From assembly GCA_900767815.1 (NCBI GenBank), contig CAAGAM010000042.1, forward strand, positions 1 to 47,812: a DNA stretch of 47,812 nt, in the 5' to 3' direction. Below are positions 33,520 through 41,260 of this stretch, one piece after another (the first letter of the stretch is position 1; the number at the start of each line of letters is the position of its first letter). Source of the stretch: Clostridia bacterium. Its GTDB lineage: Bacteria; Bacillota; Clostridia; Christensenellales; Borkfalkiaceae. The notes beneath the pieces were generated by a model. That model made no database searches. It worked only from the letters and a program-made list of their open reading frames with translations, and had not been told where the DNA came from. The position numbers and the translations under genes are program-made.

Positions 33520-33987
33520 ATGGAAAAGGTAATTCTTACCGAAGAAGGATATAAGCAACTCGAAAAAAGACTTGAAGAATTGAAGTTCGTCAAGCGTCCC
33601 GAGATAACTGAAAGAATCAAAATCGCGAGAGATTTCGGCGACTTGTCGGAAAATGCGGAATACGACGCGGCTAAAAACGAGCAGGCAAGAATCGAAGGCG
33701 AAATAGTCGAAATCGAAGCCAAGCTCAAAGTTGCGGAAATTATAAAGAACGACGGCGGACACGGCGTTGTCAACGTCGGCAACAAAGTTAAAATCTTAGA
33801 CGTCGATATGAACGAGGAAGTCACTTACGAAATCGTGGGAACGACCGAAGCGGATATCAACGCATTGAGAATTTCAAACGAATCTCCCTTAGGAAACGCT
33901 CTTGTAGGTGCGAAAGTGGGCGAAACGGTTACCGTTAAGGCTCCGAAATGTACTTATAAAGTCAAAATACTTGCGATAGTAGAATAA
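33520..33987 (+). CDS. greA: Transcription elongation factor GreA
   Basis: 155 residues, normal length. It enters the secondary channel of RNA polymerase and stimulates cleavage of backtracked RNA. The N-terminal coiled coil with the acidic tip DFGDLSENAEYDAAK and the C-terminal FKBP-like domain (ESPLGNALVGAKVGETV) are clear. GAAAGGAGT precedes the ATG. lysS, often next to greA, is not present; an unknown membrane-anchored gene and tmk follow. Confidence 0.97.
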   Translation: MEKVILTEEGYKQLEKRLEELKFVKRPEITERIKIARDFGDLSENAEYDAAKNEQARIEGEIVEIEAKLKVAEIIKNDGGHGVVNVGNKVKILDVDMNEEVTYEIVGTTEADINALRISNESPLGNALVGAKVGETVTVKAPKCTYKVKILAIVE

Positions 33988-33990
33988 ACT

Positions 33991-34031
33991 ATGCCGCGGG
34001 AACCTCAATCGGGGTTGTTTCGTACCGGCAT
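33991..34031 (+). other. Hairpin between greA and the next gene
   Basis: ATGCCG (33991-33996) pairs with CGGCAT (34026-34031) around an inner AACC/GGTT stem. There is no T-tract. It may modulate read-through or translation of the following gene, whose ATG has a poor ribosome-binding site. Confidence 0.4.
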
Positions 34032-34042
34032 CACTCAATGAA

Positions 34043-35074
34043 ATGGATATAAAAATAACCAAAGGCAGATTTTCAAATCTTTTAAGTTACGATTTTATCA
34101 AGATAATTCTTGCGATAGTCGCCGCCGTTATGGTATGGGTGCTTCTTTTTACCACCTGCGCCACGAGGGCGACCGTCGGCGAGCAGTTTTATTTCGTCAC
34201 CTTCGGCGAAATTTATTCAAAAGACAGCGATTTTGCGGGGCGGATGCTTTCCGACCTTAAAGAGAAAAACAAGCTTTCTTACGACGTGCTGGATTTAAAC
34301 GCCATAAACGTTACGGCTGCGGGAAATTATTCCGCGCTTTATATGCTTTCTCTTAAAGCCGCGACGAAAGAAGGCGACGTAATGCTCTTCAACGGTAAGA
34401 AAACGACCGTTTTAACGAGCGACGGCAAGCCCGAAACCGATGAAGACGGAAACGAAAAGAAGAAGATAAACGACGAAGCTCAGGCGATAGTAAACAACGG
34501 CTATATAGTAAATTTTTCCGAGTATTTAGACAGTGCGGGAGCTTATCTCGATAAATTCACGGTAAACGGAAAAATCGACGAGAAAACCGTTGAAAAATAC
34601 TTTTTGGAAGTGAGGATGAAAGAAGCCTCCAACTATCGCAAAACGTTCAGAACGGCAGAGCAGAAAAAAGAGGGCGTAAAGCTCGAAATCGAACGTTTGA
34701 AAACCTTATCGGAAACGTATGAAAGCGTTAAATCGTTTTTAAAAACCGCGGAGGAAGACGGGGCGGACGTGATGTGGTATGCCGATTATAACGTCGGCGA
34801 AACTTACGGAAAACAGCACGTTCCTTACGGAATCGACCTCGATAAAATGAATAAGTACGGTTTATCGAAAAATCCCGGAGCAAAGAAACTTTCCGAGTAT
34901 TTCTGGTATTACGAAAACGTCAAATCGGAAGAAACGGGCGAAACGACCGTGCAGAATTTCAGCGAAGGCTTGGTTTTGTCGGTGTTCAATTACGGGACGG
35001 ATCAGTATGATCTTCAGTTCGAATCGCTTGCCGTTATAGAAAGAATTATAAGGACTTTTACCGAAAATGCGTAA
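34043..35074 (+). CDS. Membrane-anchored protein of unknown function
   Basis: A 343-residue protein I cannot place. One N-terminal membrane helix (about 18-38, IILAIVAAVMVWVLLF) is followed by about 300 soluble residues, probably outside the membrane. These have Lys/Glu-rich helical sections and an aromatic patch (YFWYYENV). There is no convincing Shine-Dalgarno site before the ATG at 34043, so a different start or coupling is possible. The 3' end overlaps tmk by 8 nt, so it is translated with the tmk-holB-ricT group. In Bacillus the tmk neighbourhood instead holds yaaQ and yaaR, which are unrelated in appearance. Confidence 0.75.
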   Translation: MDIKITKGRFSNLLSYDFIKIILAIVAAVMVWVLLFTTCATRATVGEQFYFVTFGEIYSKDSDFAGRMLSDLKEKNKLSYDVLDLNAINVTAAGNYSALYMLSLKAATKEGDVMLFNGKKTTVLTSDGKPETDEDGNEKKKINDEAQAIVNNGYIVNFSEYLDSAGAYLDKFTVNGKIDEKTVEKYFLEVRMKEASNYRKTFRTAEQKKEGVKLEIERLKTLSETYESVKSFLKTAEEDGADVMWYADYNVGETYGKQHVPYGIDLDKMNKYGLSKNPGAKKLSEYFWYYENVKSEETGETTVQNFSEGLVLSVFNYGTDQYDLQFESLAVIERIIRTFTENA

Positions 35075-35720
35075 CGTTACGGCAAATAATAACATACGCG
35101 GAGCGTTCATCTCCTTAGAGGGGGGCGACGGTTCCGGGAAATCCACTCAACTCGCGCTTTTAACCGATTATCTCAACGAAAACGGTTACGATTGCGTGTT
35201 TACGAGAGAACCCGGCGGCACGAAGATTTCCGAAAAAATCCGCGAGATTATTTTAGACGGCGGCAACAAGGAAGAAACGCCCGAAACGGAAGCTCTTTTA
35301 TACGCCGCGGCGAGAGCGCAGCTTGTCAGCGAACTTATCATTCCCGCGGCGGAAAGCGGGAAAATCGTCGTCTGCGACAGATATATCGATTCGTCGGTCG
35401 CCTATCAGGGTTACGGAAGAGGACTCGGAAAAGAGTTTATCGACGATATAAATTCCTTCGCGATAAAAAATCGCATGCCAGACGTAACGTTGTTTTTCGA
35501 CATTACCCCCGAAAGGGCGTTTGAAAGAAAAGGCGGCGCGGATAAGAACGACAGAATGGAGCAGAGCGGTCTTTCGTTTCATAAAAAAGTATACGAGGGA
35601 TATTTAAGGCAGGCGACCGAATATCCCGAAAGGATAGTTCGTATAAACGCGGAACAAACCGTCGAAAAAGTTTTTGCGGACGTCATAAGAGTTTTAAAAG
35701 AGAGAAATATCGTAAAGTGA
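35067..35720 (+). CDS. tmk: Thymidylate kinase
   Basis: 217 residues. It phosphorylates dTMP to dTDP for DNA synthesis. P-loop EGGDGSGKST, the REPGGT motif and the DRYIDSSVAYQGYGRGLG lid/substrate segment are all present. It overlaps the previous gene by 8 nt and holB by 4 nt (GTGA), so it belongs to a tightly coupled operon. Confidence 0.97.
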   Translation: MRNVTANNNIRGAFISLEGGDGSGKSTQLALLTDYLNENGYDCVFTREPGGTKISEKIREIILDGGNKEETPETEALLYAAARAQLVSELIIPAAESGKIVVCDRYIDSSVAYQGYGRGLGKEFIDDINSFAIKNRMPDVTLFFDITPERAFERKGGADKNDRMEQSGLSFHKKVYEGYLRQATEYPERIVRINAEQTVEKVFADVIRVLKERNIVK

Positions 35721-36658
35721 GAAACATAGCCGAAAAGCTTATCAAAAATTCAAACGCGTATAAAATCGTTTCGGGAGACAAAAGGCGGGGCGAACTCAGC
35801 CACGCGTATTTAATCGTGTGTCCCGATTCGTTGATGCTTAAAGATTATCTCAAGCTTTTCGCTTCTCTCATCATGTGCGAAAACGGTACGGCTTGCGGCG
35901 AGTGCCGCCCGTGCAGACTTATAGATCGGGAAGCTTACGCCGATTGCGATTTTTACCCGAAAGAGGGCGATAAAATCAAAACCGCCGATATTGACGATCT
36001 AGTTTCCAAAACGATAATCAAACCGCTTGAAAACGATACGAGAATGTTCGTTTTGTGCGGAGCGGAAAACATGACGGCGGAAGCGCAGAACAAGATTTTG
36101 AAAACGTTGGAAGAACCGCCCGAAAACGTATGTATCCTTATCGGCGCGGCGTCCGATTACACGTTGCTTCCGACGGTTAAATCGAGAGTGAAACGCCTTG
36201 ATATTCCGCCTTTTTCGGACGGAGAGATAAGGCGCGCGTTGATCGGCGAATATAAAGACAGCCGAAAACTCGATTCCGCAATCGCTTTCGGCGGCGGAAA
36301 ACCGGGTACGGTTATTAAAATTTATCTCGACGACGGCACGGAAAAACTCGAAAAGCTTGCGGAAGAAATTTTATTTTCCATGCGATCCTCGAAGGAAGTT
36401 GCGAAATATTCGTGCAGAATAAACAAAGACAACGTAAAGGACCTGATTGCGGTTTTAAAAAACGAGGTCGCGCGGCTTCTCGTTCATGATATGGGCAGAG
36501 CGACGGAGAACGGTTACACCGTCGGCGCGCTTCTTGCGATAGAGGACATGCTTTCGGAGAAGGAGAAAGCCGTATATTTCAATGCGAACTCGGTTATGGT
36601 TGCGGACGAAATCTTACTCTCGATTTTAGGAGAAAAATATAAATGGCAGAAGTTGTAG
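35717..36658 (+). CDS. holB: DNA polymerase III delta-prime subunit
   Basis: 313 residues from a GTG that overlaps the tmk stop. It is part of the clamp loader at the replication fork. Present are the SHAYLI start of the AAA core, a zinc module (CGECRPC with an upstream Cys), the NKILKTLEEPPE segment and TLLPTVKSRV with the sensor-like arginine. The P-loop is degenerate, as expected for delta-prime. Low overall conservation is normal for this subunit. Confidence 0.9.
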   Translation: MRNIAEKLIKNSNAYKIVSGDKRRGELSHAYLIVCPDSLMLKDYLKLFASLIMCENGTACGECRPCRLIDREAYADCDFYPKEGDKIKTADIDDLVSKTIIKPLENDTRMFVLCGAENMTAEAQNKILKTLEEPPENVCILIGAASDYTLLPTVKSRVKRLDIPPFSDGEIRRALIGEYKDSRKLDSAIAFGGGKPGTVIKIYLDDGTEKLEKLAEEILFSMRSSKEVAKYSCRINKDNVKDLIAVLKNEVARLLVHDMGRATENGYTVGALLAIEDMLSEKEKAVYFNANSVMVADEILLSILGEKYKWQKL

Positions 36659-37524
36659 GCATAAAATTTAAAAATTCGGGTAAGGTTTATTACTTCAACC
36701 CGTGTAAAATGAAATTGAAAAAGGGAGAAGGAACGATTGTCGAAACCGCCCGCGGCATCGAATACGGAAAGGTGGTTTCAGAACCTAAAGACGTTCCCGA
36801 AGAAAAAATAGTTCAGCCCTTAAAGCCGATTTTAAGGCGCGCCACGCCCGAGGATGAAGCGAGGGTTTCAAAAAACGAGGAAAAAATCCCCGCGGCTATG
36901 AAGCTTGCGGCGGAAAAGATTGCCCAAAGAGGGCTTAAGATGAAGCTTATCGACGCCGAATTTTCGTTTGAAGGCGGAAAAGTGGTGTTTTATTTCACCG
37001 CGGCGGGAAGAATCGATTTCAGAGATCTCGTAAAAGATCTTGCCACGGCGTTTCATTTAAGGATAGAGCTTCGTCAGGTCGGTATCAGAGACGAAACGAG
37101 AATCCTTGGAGGAATAGCTCCGTGCGGCAGAGTTTGTTGCTGCGCAAGCTGTATGCCCGATTTCAGAAAAGTTACCATAAAAATGGCTAAAACACAAGGG
37201 CTTTCGCTAAATCCCGCTAAAATCAGCGGGCTTTGCGGCAGGCTTATGTGTTGTCTCGAATATGAAAACGAGCATTACAGCGAAACTTTCAAGCGCATGC
37301 CGAAGGTGGGAAGCGAAGTTATCACGCCCGACGGAAAGGCTACGGTTGTTTCCAACAACATGCTCAAACTCATCGTAAAGGTTAAAACCGCCAACGAAGA
37401 CGGAAGTTTTGTTTATAAGGACTATCCGCTCGACGCTATAAAGGTTAAAAAGGCGAACAAAATCGAGGACGCCGACCAGGCTTCTCAGGAAGAACTCAAG
37501 GAAATCAAAGACCTTTTAGACTGA
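36643..37524 (+). CDS. ricT: RicT/YaaT family protein (PSP1 domain)
   Basis: 293 residues. RicT is part of the RicAFT complex that in Bacillus binds 4Fe-4S clusters and supports RNase Y-dependent mRNA maturation and phosphorelay output. The PSP1 core has the family cysteines in GGIAPCGRVCCCASCMPDFR and GLCGRLMCCLEYE. It overlaps holB by 16 nt, with an AGGAGA site inside holB. RicA and RicF are not encoded nearby. Confidence 0.93.
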   Translation: MAEVVGIKFKNSGKVYYFNPCKMKLKKGEGTIVETARGIEYGKVVSEPKDVPEEKIVQPLKPILRRATPEDEARVSKNEEKIPAAMKLAAEKIAQRGLKMKLIDAEFSFEGGKVVFYFTAAGRIDFRDLVKDLATAFHLRIELRQVGIRDETRILGGIAPCGRVCCCASCMPDFRKVTIKMAKTQGLSLNPAKISGLCGRLMCCLEYENEHYSETFKRMPKVGSEVITPDGKATVVSNNMLKLIVKVKTANEDGSFVYKDYPLDAIKVKKANKIEDADQASQEELKEIKDLLD

Positions 37525-37584
37525 TTTTGCTGTTCCTTATCAGATTTATTCGGAAATATTCTACTGATTTTTATATAAAAAGTA

Positions 37585-37613
37585 TATACAAAATCAATTA
37601 TTTATGATATAAT
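37585..37613 (+). promoter_or_regulatory. Promoter of the ferredoxin gene
   Basis: TATACA at 37585-37590 and TATAAT at 37608-37613 with a 17-nt spacer. The -35 box is weak (4 of 6). Confidence 0.6.
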
Positions 37614-37671
37614 ATAAATGTTGCGGGTGGTAACGCAATATTTAATATAAAAACAAACGGAGGTTAACACT

Positions 37672-37842
37672 ATGGCTTACAAAATTACAGACGCGTGCAT
37701 TATGTGCGGAGCATGCGCCGAAAATTGTCCCGTTGCGGCTATTTCGCAGGGAGAAACTCAGTACGTTATCGATGCCGATACCTGCATCGGTTGCGGATCT
37801 TGTGCGGACACTTGCCCCGTAGGCGCGCCCGTTGAAGAGTAA
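37672..37842 (+). CDS. 2[4Fe-4S] ferredoxin
   Basis: A 56-residue clostridial-type ferredoxin. The two cluster motifs are CIMCGACAENCP and CIGCGSCADTCP. It carries low-potential electrons in the cytoplasm. ACGGAGGT precedes the ATG, and the gene has its own promoter and terminator. It sits between ricT and trmN6, where Bacillus has yabA. Because RicT itself is a 4Fe-4S protein family, a functional link is conceivable but not shown. Confidence 0.97.
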   Translation: MAYKITDACIMCGACAENCPVAAISQGETQYVIDADTCIGCGSCADTCPVGAPVEE

Positions 37843-37858
37843 TCGACAAAAAGAAAGC

Positions 37859-37891
37859 GGCTGTCGCTAATATAATAGCGACGGCCTTTTT
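37859..37891 (+). terminator. Terminator after the ferredoxin gene
   Basis: GGCTGTCGCTA (37859-37869) pairs with TAGCGACGGCC (37876-37886) with one G-T pair, then TTTTT. Confidence 0.9.
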
Positions 37892-37935
37892 CATAACGTG
37901 GTTTTAGCGGATAACGCTGTTTGTTTTTAAAATTT

Positions 37936-38616
37936 ATGGAATTCAATGAAAACGAAACGCTCGAAGATCTTCTTATCGACGGGCTTAAAATAATACAGGA
38001 TAAAACGCTCTATCGTTTTTCGAGCGATTCCGTCCTTTTGTCGAAATTCGCGTCGTTTAAAAAAAACGACGTCGTTGCGGATTTCTGTTCGGGGTCGGGT
38101 ATCGTGGGCATACATTTTTACGCGCTTCACAGGGGCGTTAAAAAGGTTTGCTTGTTCGAGCTTCAGAAAAGCCTGCATTCTTTGGCGGAAAAAACGGCGG
38201 AGTATAACGGCATAGGCGATAAAATAGAGTGTTACAACATGCCTTTACAGGAAATTCCGAAGGGATTCAACGGGTATTTTTCGCTTATTTTATGTAATCC
38301 GCCTTATAAAAAGATGAACGGCGGAGAAAAAAATCCCGAGGATCACATTGCCGTTTGCAGGCATGAAATTATGATTACGCTCGAAGAAATCGTTGCAATT
38401 GCCTCAAAAAAACTGAGAGAAGGGGGCAGGTTTTGCATATGTCAGAGAACGGAACGCCTTTCGGACGTAATCTGCGCCATGCGCGAAAACAAAATCGAAC
38501 CCGTGAGACTTCAATTTGTCACGAGCGGGCAGAGCGAAAAGCCGTATCTGTTTCTGATAGAAGGAACAAAAGGCGTGAAGCCTCAGCTCAAAGTGCTTGA
38601 GAATTTAAAAAATTAG
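37936..38616 (+). CDS. TrmN6/YabB-like adenine-N6 methyltransferase
   Basis: A 226-residue class I SAM-dependent methyltransferase. The SAM-binding segment VVADFCSGSGIVGI and the catalytic NPPY motif (residues in LILCNPPYKK) mark it as an N6-adenine enzyme of the tRNA1(Val)-A37 type (YabB/TrmN6). Neither possible start (TTG 37921, ATG 37936) has a clear ribosome-binding site; ATG is preferred. It is next to rsmI as in Bacillus yabB-yazA-yabC, but yazA is missing. Confidence 0.88.
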   Translation: MEFNENETLEDLLIDGLKIIQDKTLYRFSSDSVLLSKFASFKKNDVVADFCSGSGIVGIHFYALHRGVKKVCLFELQKSLHSLAEKTAEYNGIGDKIECYNMPLQEIPKGFNGYFSLILCNPPYKKMNGGEKNPEDHIAVCRHEIMITLEEIVAIASKKLREGGRFCICQRTERLSDVICAMRENKIEPVRLQFVTSGQSEKPYLFLIEGTKGVKPQLKVLENLKN

Positions 38617-38623
38617 GATAATT

Positions 38624-39430
38624 ATGCTATATTTCGTATCTACTCCCGTCGGGAATTTAAAAGATATCTCTTTAAGAGCGTTGGAAGTTTTAAAATCGGT
38701 GGACCTTATCGCATGCGAAGATACACGCACGTCGCTTAAACTTCTTAATCGTTACGACATAAAAAAACCGCTCACCGCATATCATAAATTCAATGAAACC
38801 AAAGCGGGCGAAAAACTTGTAGAAGAATTGAAAAACGGCAAAAACATCGCCGTCATCACGGACGCGGGTACGCCCGTAATTTCCGACCCGGGAAACGTTC
38901 TTACCAAACTTCTCGTAAGCGAAGGTCTGGAATACACCGTAATCCCCGGCGCGACGGCGTTCGTCCCCGCGCTTATTCTTTCTGGTCTCGATTCGTCGAG
39001 ATTCGCGTTTATAGGCTTTCTTCCCGATAAGAAGAAGGACAGGGAAGAGCTTCTGAGCCGCTATAAAAATCTCGATATGACGATGATTTTTTATTCCGCG
39101 CCGCACGATTTAATAAACGACCTCGAAACCCTTTATTCTGTTTTCGGCGCGAGAAAAGCCGCCGTATGCAAGGAAATAACCAAGCTTCACGAGGGCGCGG
39201 AACATATCGTTCTGGGCGAAAAACTCAGCGAAGAGGAGCCTAAGGGCGAGTACGTCATCGTCGTGGAAGGCGGCGAGGCGGAGCAAAATTCGCTTTTGTC
39301 TTTACCTATCGAAAAACACATTCTCTATTATATGGAGAACGGACTCGACAAAAAAGACGCCGTTAAAGCCGTCGCTAAGGACAGAAAGATGACAAAATCG
39401 GACGTTTATAAGTTTTCGATTGATTTATAA
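38624..39430 (+). CDS. rsmI: 16S rRNA (cytidine1402-2'-O)-methyltransferase RsmI
   Basis: 268 residues. It methylates the 2'-hydroxyl of C1402 at the 30S P site. STPVGNLKDISLRALEVLK, CEDTRTSLKLL, DAGTPVISDPG and the VIPGATAFVPAL segment are diagnostic of the tetrapyrrole-methylase-like fold. It starts 7 nt after the trmN6-like gene with a weak site. Confidence 0.96.
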   Translation: MLYFVSTPVGNLKDISLRALEVLKSVDLIACEDTRTSLKLLNRYDIKKPLTAYHKFNETKAGEKLVEELKNGKNIAVITDAGTPVISDPGNVLTKLLVSEGLEYTVIPGATAFVPALILSGLDSSRFAFIGFLPDKKKDREELLSRYKNLDMTMIFYSAPHDLINDLETLYSVFGARKAAVCKEITKLHEGAEHIVLGEKLSEEEPKGEYVIVVEGGEAEQNSLLSLPIEKHILYYMENGLDKKDAVKAVAKDRKMTKSDVYKFSIDL

Positions 39431-39471
39431 AGATTTTTCAAGCGAAAAAACAATAAATTTATCCCGAAAAC

Positions 39472-39500
39472 TTGTTTTTCCGCGTAATCTATGCTATAAT
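39472..39500 (+). promoter_or_regulatory. Extended -10 promoter of the LRR lipoprotein gene
   Basis: TGCTATAAT (TG two bases upstream of TATAAT 39495-39500) with TTGTTT at 39472-39477, 17-nt spacer. Confidence 0.7.
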
Positions 39501-39530
39501 GTAATTAAGATAAAAAAATAGGGGTGTAAC

Positions 39531-40268
39531 ATGAAAAAGATATTTCTTTGTCTTTTGGTTGCCGTGTTTGTGTTAACGGGTATGAGTTCGTGCGACGCGT
39601 TGAAAAAAACGGACAAAACCACCGACGCGCGCTTTTTTGAAGCCGTTAATATCGACAGCGAAAACGGCACTTGCGCGATAAAGCTCAATAACGACAATTT
39701 AACCGACTTACCCTCGGAAATTACTCTTCCGACAGAACTTGACGGAAAGAAGGTTATCGCCGTTGCGAATAACGGGTTCAGGGGTACCGAAAGGCTTAAA
39801 AAGGTCTTTGTTCCTAAGGGATATCTCGAAATCGGCACGGACGCATTCAGCGGTTGCAGTAATCTTACGCTTGTCGAACTTGCCGCAAATCTTAAAGTTT
39901 CGGAAGAAAGCGCGGACAGATCTGCCGAAGAAAACGCGGGGTTGATTATAGGGCACAGCGCGTTTGCAAACTGCGTTGCGCTTGCCACCGTCGAATTCGG
40001 CGGAAACGTTAAGGAAATCGGCGAATACGCTTTCAAAAACACCCGTATCACAAGAGCGGAGCTTACTGCCGTAACAAAAATCGGAGACCATGCGTTTGAA
40101 GATTGCAAAGCTCTTACGAGCGTTTATATTTCTTCCGCAATGCAGCCCTCGGGAATCGGGCAGGATATTTTTTCCGGCTGCTCGAGCGGTCTGAAGTTTG
40201 AAATTCACGAAACCGCGAAGGCAAACGGCGTAACCGAGGAGCTTTTGAAAAACGGCGGAAACGCGTAA
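39531..40268 (+). CDS. LRR_5 (BspA-like) lipoprotein
   Basis: 245 residues. A lipoprotein signal peptide ends in LTGMSSC (Cys at about 21), so the protein should be lipid-anchored on the outer face of the membrane. BspA-type leucine-rich repeats follow, for example YLEIGTDAFSGCSNLTLVEL, NVKEIGEYAFKNTRITRAEL and AVTKIGDHAFEDCKALTSVY. Such repeats bind proteins or surfaces. AGGGGTGT precedes the ATG. It is a single-gene unit with its own promoter and terminator. Confidence 0.88.
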   Translation: MKKIFLCLLVAVFVLTGMSSCDALKKTDKTTDARFFEAVNIDSENGTCAIKLNNDNLTDLPSEITLPTELDGKKVIAVANNGFRGTERLKKVFVPKGYLEIGTDAFSGCSNLTLVELAANLKVSEESADRSAEENAGLIIGHSAFANCVALATVEFGGNVKEIGEYAFKNTRITRAELTAVTKIGDHAFEDCKALTSVYISSAMQPSGIGQDIFSGCSSGLKFEIHETAKANGVTEELLKNGGNA

Positions 40269-40285
40269 AAACAAAACAGTTTGTT

Positions 40286-40313
40286 AAAACCGTCGTTTAT
40301 CGGCGGTTTTTTT
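40286..40313 (+). terminator. Terminator after the LRR lipoprotein gene
   Basis: AAAACCGTCG (40286-40295) pairs with CGGCGGTTTT (40301-40310) with one T-G pair, followed by TTT. Confidence 0.85.
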
Positions 40314-40367
40314 GACTGTACGTCGCACTGTTTAACTCCGCAATATACTATAAAAGCGAGGATAATT

Positions 40368-40949
40368 ATGGATTACGATTTTTTTGCATACCTTTCGAGA
40401 ATGAAATATATCAAGCGCTGGTCGCTTATGTATTCGGTCACGGAAGAAAATATCATGGAGCATAGTTTGCAGGTTGCCGAAATCGCGCATGCAATCGCGC
40501 TCATTAAAAACAGAATGTTCGGTGGCAACGTGGACGAATACAAGGTTTTGTGCCTTGCCGTTTACCATGAAGCGAGCGAGGTTATCACGGGCGATTTGCC
40601 CACTCCCATCAAATATTTCAATTCGCAGATAAACACCGCTTATAAGGATCTGGAAGATTTAGCGTCCGAAAAGCTTATCGACAAGCTTCCCGAGGAATTG
40701 AAACCCGATTACCGCGGTTTTATCCTTGCCGACAAAACGACGGAAGAGCATAAAATAATGAAAGCCGCAGACAGAATCGCCGCGTATATCAAGTGTGCGG
40801 AAGAGGTTAAGAGCGGAAACAAGGAATTTTTAAAGGCTAAAAAGAGCATAGGGGCGGACATCCGCGCTATCGACGACGAAGCCGTTAAGTATTTCATATC
40901 GAACATTCTTCCGAGTTTTGAAAAAACTCTCGACGAACTGGAATTATAA
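40368..40949 (+). CDS. YfbR-type 5'-deoxynucleotidase (HD domain)
   Basis: A 193-residue HD-domain phosphohydrolase. EHSLQVAEIAHAIA, the metal-binding YHEASEVITGDLPTPIKYF and the later DKTTEEHKIMKAAD match the YfbR family, which hydrolyses deoxynucleoside monophosphates. The family's usual HD is HE here (YHEASEV). GCGAGGAT precedes the ATG at 40368; the longer frame from 40281 runs through the upstream terminator and is rejected. Confidence 0.88.
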   Translation: MDYDFFAYLSRMKYIKRWSLMYSVTEENIMEHSLQVAEIAHAIALIKNRMFGGNVDEYKVLCLAVYHEASEVITGDLPTPIKYFNSQINTAYKDLEDLASEKLIDKLPEELKPDYRGFILADKTTEEHKIMKAADRIAAYIKCAEEVKSGNKEFLKAKKSIGADIRAIDDEAVKYFISNILPSFEKTLDELEL

Positions 40950-40979
40950 AAATCTAACAATTTTGTATGTAAAATATTC

Positions 40980-41016
40980 AAGCCCTGCCGCGTCATTCAC
41001 GCGGCAGGGCTTTTTT
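40980..41016 (+). terminator. Strong terminator after the yfbR-like gene
   Basis: AAGCCCTGCCGCG / CGCGGCAGGGCTT, 13-bp perfect stem, 7-nt loop, then TTTT. Confidence 0.92.
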
Positions 41017-41192
41017 CAAGGCGGACTATTTTAATTTAATTATTATCTGATGCGTTTTTTCCGCATCGCCGGCTCCGTATGGCTTCGTAGAGCGGGAACA
41101 CTTTTTATTATCCTATTTAATAATAGTTGAGAGGGAACAATTTTTTATATGATTACTTCATCGGTGAGAGAGTGAATTTGAATAGGCATGAT

Positions 41193-41226
41193 AAAAGCGC
41201 GGGCGATTAGGTTCGCCCGCGCTTTT
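41193..41226. terminator. Bidirectional terminator after the 913-residue lipoprotein gene
   Basis: AAAAGCGCGGGCG / CGCCCGCGCTTTT with an 8-nt loop and T-runs on both strands. The stretch from 41017 to 41192 holds a GATGCG/CGCATC hairpin near 41050 and no credible gene. Confidence 0.88.
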
Positions 41227-41260
41227 TAAAACTTATAGAACAATTTGAACTCTGACAACG

